Source: Aulostomus chinensis
Lineage: Eukaryota > Chordata > Actinopteri > Syngnathiformes > Aulostomidae
Reading direction: 5' to 3'
DNA: 64,000 nt
Assembly: GCA_037954235.1 (NCBI GenBank)
Contig: JBBMOA010000018.1
Span: forward strand, 4,374,001-4,438,000
Shown: positions 57,721 to 64,000 of the stretch, piece after piece
How positions within the stretch are numbered: position 1 is the stretch's first letter
Layout of the letters: each line of letters opens with the position of its first letter
Made by a program: the position numbers and the translations under genes
Notes under the pieces: model-generated
What the model was told of the DNA's origin: nothing
The model's input: the letters and a program-made list of their open reading frames with translations, nothing else
Databases searched by the model: none

Positions 57721-57815
57721 TGATGTATTCCTCCATCCATAAAGATTCAAAATACGGTCAGAAACACCTTAAGAATTGAGTGGTGGCTCACTGTTAAGAC
57801 TGTGAGTTAAACAGC

Positions 57816-57829
57816 GTTGCCATGGCGAG
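57816..57829 (+). promoter_or_regulatory. X-box-like half-conserved motif
   Basis: GTTGCCATGGCGAG has a perfect left half (GTTGCC) and a degraded right half. Weak candidate. Confidence 0.15.
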
Positions 57830-58130
57830 GCGGACAATTTTGGTATTCGCACACAGTCATAAAACTGTTGTACCTGGCCTCCACAAGTCAGATCTAATTC
57901 TCAGAAGCTGATGAGAGTTCCTACCTGAACAAGCTGAATTTAAATCATAGCGCCACCTAATGGTTACGTGAAGTAAGTTTGATGTACCATCAAACTAACA
58001 CCGTGCTGTCTTCAGATGATGTACAGCAACATTTGTTTAATAACGGCGCGTTCTTCAGTTCCACCTAGGGGACACAGGAAGTGATATTTCTGCTCCTTCA
58101 TGCAAAATCCAAATATTTCCAGGTTTCACT

Positions 58131-58131
<1 letters not shown>

Positions 58132-58206
<75 letters not shown>
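58132..58206. repeat. (CA)n microsatellite, longest in the window
   Basis: About 37 uninterrupted CA units. Confidence 0.96.
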
Positions 58207-58209
<3 letters not shown>

Positions 58210-59306
58210 GTCGTGCACGCTGCTCCTTCTACACTGGATTTGGCTTGTAAAGTAAAGAACGCTAATGGATTCCTGTCAGCCAACCAAACCAGACATCTAT
58301 TTAGTATCATTTAAAAGAACATCTCTGAACACGGCTGCAAACTGGTCACATTGATGTAACATTTATTGTGCTGTTCTTAGCATCATGGTTAATGTATTTG
58401 GTGCATAAAGGCTTTTTTTTTCCCCCCGTGAAACTAATCGGTGGCCGGATTGTAGAAACGGCAGCGACGGCTTGACATCAGCATGTGATGAGTGTGTTTG
58501 AACTTTGTGCTCCACTCAATGCGAAGGCTGAGTCATGCATCTTTTGCACACCGACACAGAATAATCACATTAACAAAAGCACTTCACTTAGCTTTTTTTT
58601 TTTTTGGTTGCTTTTTTCCCCCATCAACATAGACAATAGGTTTCTCTGGTTGTGGCGTTCAAAGTTTTCACTGCTACAAATTGCACTCACGGTGCGTTAT
58701 GCTGGCTGCCTTCTCTGATCATCCACCCTGCCATCCTCTACCTCCACTCCCCCGAGGCATCACTGAGCATGAATAGCATGTGTAAGTTACTATGACTGTG
58801 TGTGGGCGACCGCCCCCCTACCCCCCATCACCACCATGTGTGTAACCAATCGGAATAAAACGAACACACAGCCCCTCATTCTTGAACGCCTCCATAAAGT
58901 TATTAGCCTTTTAACTTTCCTTTGTGCCACATTATGCTGGATTCCTTGCCACTCTGTGTAATTATGCACGCCCTGAAAGATGACCCGCCATCACCTCCCT
59001 GTGGGCTGCGTTCAATAAATACAAAAGCATCTATAGATAGTTGGCAAGGACAGACCAATCTTCCCGTTAGTAAGGTGACCCTCTTCTTGTAGAGGTAGCC
59101 GCTCAAGTGAAAAGACAGCAGTTTGAACATCCGCTCCTCTCATCTGCTGTATAATGCATGGCCAAACACTTAGCGTATCTGCTCCTGAGTGCATTATTCC
59201 CCACTGTTTTAATGCTCAGGTGCATCTGTGTCCATGCTCATCCACCCATATTTCCTTTGTCAATGTGTCAGGGTAGCAAAAGTGGGATTTTATGCACTAG
59301 TTAGCC

Positions 59307-59355
59307 TTTGCATGAGCTGCTCTGTGCGCCAGTGATTCTTGGCATGCATGCAAAT
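59307..59355 (+). promoter_or_regulatory. paired POU octamer-like motifs
   Basis: A perfect octamer ATGCAAAT lies at 59348-59355 and an inverted seven-base match TTTGCAT at 59307-59313. The surrounding 58900-59450 has several AT-rich homeodomain-type cores such as TAATTATGCA. Confidence 0.25.
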
Positions 59356-59714
59356 GTATGTGGGAGGGATTATCAGTTTGACACAATGATAAATCCAGCA
59401 GCTGAAGTATCTCTCATACCTATCCGTCTTATTTATGATGCCACTTAAATTATCTGATTGTCATCTTTGACTACAAATCTGCCCACTGATATGTCCGCCT
59501 CCTTTTATTCTCCCACTTTGCCTCTTGTCATTTGCCTCCACGTAAAGCCAGTTTTCATCTGCTGGCACTGATCCACTGCTTGGCAAAAGCCTCCTTCAAA
59601 GGCTGCTTCATTTTCATTTCAAGTAGTGCAACTGAAGTAGATTTTCATGTTAATGCAATGACAGCCATGTGGTTTACATCAATGCAGTAAACTTTAACAC
59701 GCAAAGCTCCCTCA

Positions 59715-59718
<4 letters not shown>

Positions 59719-59761
<43 letters not shown>
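59719..59761. repeat. (CA)n microsatellite
   Basis: About 21 CA units. Confidence 0.94.
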
Positions 59762-59762
<1 letters not shown>

Positions 59763-59879
59763 ATCACACTGCTTTGCCATGCAACCCCCCTCTTCATTCC
59801 CATGCATTCAGAGATGAAAAGCATTCTTACTGTCTTCTACAATCCCTGATGAAATACAGAAATCCCTCTCCTGGAGAAG

Positions 59880-60200
59880 GGCACAGAAGTAGTGAGGAGA
59901 TGAGCCCAGCGGTTGCCGGTTGCAGAGGAAGAGGGAGCGAGGAGGGGCGAGCAGGAAAGATGATGAAGAAGACTGAAAGAAGGAGAAGAAAAAAAAAAGC
60001 AAGGCAGGAGAAAATCACTGCCGCAACAACGGAGAAGACCCCCCTCCTCCTCCTCCTCCTCCTCCTCTTCCTCCTCCACAGCCGCTGCGAGAAATCACAA
60101 GGTGTCCAGCGTGCTGCTGTACGCTGAGGGATGGAGCATTATCCGCGGCTCCCAGCCTGTCCTCCGGCAGCAGTGGTTCTGTAGTAACACTTCTATCTGC
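59880..60200. promoter_or_regulatory. CpG-richer stretch, possible distal promoter or 5' exon
   Basis: Relative to the AT-rich surroundings this stretch has a local cluster of CG dinucleotides (for example ATCCGCGGCTCC and GCCGCAACAACGG). It could be the missing shank1 5' exon/promoter or that of a neighbouring gene. Nothing in the sequence decides between these. Confidence 0.2.
60041..60076. repeat. (CTC)n trinucleotide repeat
   Basis: CTC units with one CTT, within a CpG-richer stretch (59900-60200). Confidence 0.9.
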
Positions 60201-63200
60201 TTGGTCCGGCAATCTCCCCATCCCTCACTCGCCAGCCTCCCCTCCTCCCTCCCTTGTTCAGAGGTCCCTCTCTCTCTTTTTCTCAGCTCATAGTGATTGG
60301 TTTCTCTCCCTCACCCCCTCCCCTCCTCCTCCTCCCATTTCTCCTCTTCCTGCAGCTCCTCCATCATATAGGGCCTCCCCCCCTCTCTCTGTCTTTGATG
60401 TTTTGGAGTTACTCTTAGCTGTGAAAGAATCTTTTATCCCCCCCCCCCCCTTCTCACAGTGGGATCCACCCAACTGAGCAGACACACATTCACAACACTA
60501 ACGTAAAAGGTTCACCAAGACAAAGAGTGTCAACAAGCAAACCACACACACAAAATACAGTCAAATGTCTCGTTTTACAACAGATTTCTGCGATAATCCA
60601 ACAATTACATTCACATCATCAAAGATAGAGAGCAGCTCCATCTGCAGCAGCACGGCCAACATGTGTTCACGCTCCCTCTCCCTCACACACACACACACAC
60701 ACAAATATGAATTAGGAATGAAAGCGCTGAAGGATGAGGGAAGCCGCTGCGGCAATGCTCATTATCATACATGGGGGGGGGGGACTTCTTCTACTGATGA
60801 GCTGAATTGAATAACAAGTAGGAATCAAGTCCGCTGTGCCAGTCAGTGGTGAGTGACACGTGTCAAACAGCTCTGAATTGCCCCTTCAACAGCAAACCGC
60901 CAACAGCCAGTCAGTCACGTTCGAATAGATCTTTGACACTCGGTTGATCAGATGCTGTTGTGGATATTCCAGTTTGATCTCAAAGCTACGGAAAGAAAAA
61001 AAAAAAAAAACACGAGCTGGAGAAAAACTCCGAGCTGGAAAACTGTCAGGTAAGAGTTGATGTTGACAGCTGCACCTCAAACACTGACACAGTATCAGCT
61101 GTTCCAGCCATGAATGTAAGGGGCTGAGCTGCGTTAACCCACATACATTGAATCTCTCCTAGATATGGAAATATGTGTCTTCCAACATATTTGGATTCTG
61201 CTGGTCTCTCTGACCGTCGTGGTGTTGTTTTCAGTGCCGTTTGTCTCCAAGTAAGATGACGTTAAAAACCACCATGTTTTTCAACTCACCCAACCAGTAA
61301 AATCCAGTCTACCGCTTTGTTTACTGGCTAAACTCCATGCCAGATGTTTACAGATGTGCAGCATAACTTCCAGCTAGTAACGTCCTGGCCAGTGAACGAT
61401 CCGGGAGGCAGGATCACGACTGAGGCATCAGCTGGTCATGTCCGTGCCACAGTGTATCAAGCTGCTTTAGTTTAGTTACTCAGACGAGCGCACTGAACTG
61501 TGTGAAGATGACTTGGATTATACTGGACGATAAAATCTAAGTGTTTGTAAACTTCTGTTTTGCTGATGTTAATCTTTGGTCTCCACGAGTATCCAAAAAA
61601 CAAGCATGTGACCAAGTGTTGACAGAGTTTATGATCCGCAAAGAAAAACAAACATCATAACTTTACGACATCTAATGGCAATAACCTAACAAAATGATGA
61701 TATTTGGATGATCAAATGACTACAGGATTTTTTGGGGATGAAAAGAGATATTTTCTGCAGAATCCTAGAATATAAAAATATAAGAACATGATAGCATTTA
61801 CAATTAAAAAAGAAGACTTCTACGATAAACTTAATAAACAAACACTCATAAGCACCACAAACTGAATATGACGTGTTTGGAAAGAAGTTGAAGGTTGATG
61901 ATGAGTTATTCCTATGACTTTGTCAGCATCTTATCATAAACTGGAACGGAAGTTATAAACACGATTCCAATTCTTTGTAGCTACGGACATAAATTCTATT
62001 TCTGTTAAATACTTCAAATGCAGTATCGCACCTAAACGTTTCACAGTATTAACGCGAGTGAAGCAAATGCCAGTCACGTCATCGTAGTGCAGGTCTGCTG
62101 TTTGCTTCAGCTCAAAAGGTTACTCTGACAGGCCGACCCTACATCTCAGCTCTTGGAGGCATTAAAAAGTATAAATATCACCACCTTTCACTGTATTTTT
62201 TTTTCTCATTAAAAGTGCATCCATTAGGTCCAGGCTTTTTGAAACTGAATGAAATGGCACCTCACACAGCGGGGGTTGTCCACCTCTTCGTTCAGTCAGT
62301 GACTCATGCGGAGGCAACCTTCTCACACAATATTAAAAGTATTACACCATCTGATCTATTGGTTTCTCTAAATTAGGTTTGCATTGATTGGTTCGTGCAC
62401 GTCTGCCAGCATCACCGCTTTGACTGATTGGGTCTGTATTTATCAGAGGGAGGCTCTGCTCATCAGGCTCAAAAGTATTAATTGGATGAGCGTTAGCGAG
62501 CAGCTAAAAGGGATTGGTGTGCTTCATCAAAGCAACACACAAGACTGAGACTTGTAACAGCAGAAAGTCAGACTTAATAAAGAAAGATAGCCATTACAAT
62601 GATAAGAGCAATATCCTCACTGGTGTAGCTGACATATTTATTCAGCTCCCCTGTCAGACACGCAGGCCTTTGTTACAGTCATAATTTACAGGAACATCTC
62701 AGCCAGCAGCCAGTCATTTACAGCCTCTGCTACCTGCCATTGGAGGAACGATGTGCAGCAGAACATCTTTTCCTCAGTGTTTTTTCTCTCCTCTCTTTGC
62801 AAACCACATCTGATTCTTTCTCAGGGGTTCAGACTTTACTTGTGTATTTATATGAAGCCAGGGGCGACATTGCCACTCGGGGAGGGGGAAGGGGGATTTT
62901 ACTGAACTATTGTGAGTCTGTTTTTTTTTTTTAATCCCTGAATTGATATATGGAGATTAAAATAAAACAGTTTTTCATAGCTTTGAGTCTCAGCTCGCTA
63001 TTTTTTTTTTAGCTGTTTGTAGTACAAGAATCTTGACATGAGGCTTGATGATCTGAAACAGCTAAACATTTTGAAAAAAGTATTTTTTTTTTTATTCTGC
63101 AGAAATTTGTTATGCAGACCGATGTTTTACAAGGACACTTTCCCAGTTGATGTGTGATGGATGTTAATGTAACGGCTCATGTTGGTGCATGGCTTTTATT

Positions 63201-64000
63201 CTTTTGGCTTAATATTTCATTGGGGATCGAATCAAGACCATTTTAAACTGATCAAAATCGGTATGTTTAATGTTCCACATCAGCTGCAACAATGCATCCA
63301 TCACGGATTGAAAAAAAAATTGCTATCTAGAAAATAGATTAATCGTTTCAGTCGGCATGGACAGCACAATCTGAAGCAAAGAAAACGTTAATAGATTTTA
63401 ATTTAATGATCATTTCTGCGCGCATTTTTTTGTTAAAGAAGCCATTTCATTGCTATGATGTTTCATACAATTTGATGTATCATCTTCTCTCATTAATTGA
63501 GCTTCATGTTTTGTTGTATACGCGATCCCTTAAAAAAAGTGAAAGGTTATTATCATCAGCACTGAACTGGTAATGCAAGCATTTTCCAATCATGCAGCAA
63601 CTCAACCTGTCAGCCATTTCGCAGTCCTACAGCTACATTCATGTCCCATCACCGATGATAATCCCTGGAGTCCTGAACATGCTGAACATGGAGTCATGTG
63701 AATGCACACATACACAAGTAATATAGTTAAGGTTCAAAGGAAATGTGATGTACTTACGTTTTGACATGTCAATGAAAAAAATGTAGAAAAATAGCAGTTT
63801 AGTTAATAGGGTGGAAAATATTCGAATACCTCTGTCTCTCCTGTGGAGCAAAGTAGCAAGACATTAAGGAGAATAAACTAGAGAAATCAGGTTTTGATGA
63901 TTTTCTGCTACGAAAATGAAGTCATCTCTGAATGAAGGGGCACACAGCTGGAGTACCTCTGTACTGTGGCAGCTACAATATTTGTCACACTTTTGTTTTT

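Larger units (their letters stand above)
37181..64000. other. 27 kb upstream of the shank1 coding region without recognisable coding exons
   Basis: The open frames here are short, have no family resemblance that I can recognise, and are mostly microsatellite translations. The 5' non-coding exon(s) and promoter of shank1 should lie here, but I cannot place them. Contents include regulatory-motif candidates (38289, 39075, 42419, 57816, 59307, 59348), retroposons (39316, 46590), degenerate repeats (53255, 57530) and many (CA)n arrays. Confidence 0.6.

Noticed and set aside
58063..58078. CCACCTAGGGGACAC as a CTCF site
   Set aside because: Mismatches at key core positions (GGGGAC instead of GGKGGC).
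59669..60127. 152-codon plus-strand open frame with Thr-His and Lys/Arg runs
   Set aside because: Driven by (CA)n, GA-rich and (CTC)n repeats; no recognisable domain.
1..64000. CRISPR array, operon, phage or plasmid content
   Set aside because: Repeats are eukaryotic microsatellites and retroposons; no spaced direct-repeat array and no bacterial genes.

Overview
The window is vertebrate nuclear DNA, most likely from a spiny-rayed teleost fish. The evidence is long introns with GT/AG borders, dozens of (CA)n/(GA)n microsatellites, short tRNA-headed retroposons of the kind common in fish, and one recognisable gene whose protein matches vertebrate SHANK1 far better than SHANK2 or SHANK3. The species assignment is inference. 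Nothing looks prokaryotic, viral or plasmid-borne.

The single confident gene is shank1, a postsynaptic-density scaffold, on the minus strand. Fourteen coding exons can be placed with matching splice sites and a continuous reading frame, from the ATG at 37126 down to a donor at 8523. They encode about 699 residues: an acidic, low-complexity N-terminus, the SPN domain, seven ankyrin repeats, a Ser/Arg-rich linker, the SH3 domain and the conserved pre-PDZ segment. I found no PDZ exon between 1 and 8523. The gene therefore runs off the left edge, and its PDZ, proline-rich and SAM parts (about two thirds of a mammalian SHANK1) are outside the window.

Layout: 1-8523 is the 5' part (in gene orientation) of the intron after exon 14, with purine/pyrimidine tracts and degenerate repeats. 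8524-23616 holds exons 14 to 2. 23617-36628 is a 13-kb first coding intron. 36629-37180 is the exon with the start codon; a splice acceptor 54 nt before the ATG implies a further non-coding 5' exon upstream. 37181-64000 is about 27 kb with no recognisable coding exon. It contains candidate regulatory motifs (a CTCF-like site, a split RE1/NRSE-like site, RFX X-box-like and POU octamer-like sites), two short retroposons with intact 11-bp target duplications or a truncated relative, and microsatellites.

I did not find a new biological system. The most checkable observations are the split RE1-like site 2 kb upstream of this neuronal gene, the microsatellite that abuts the weak donor of the SH3 exon, the paired X-box-like motifs in intron 1, the acidic expansion of the N-terminus, and the shared 3' tail of two different short retroposons.
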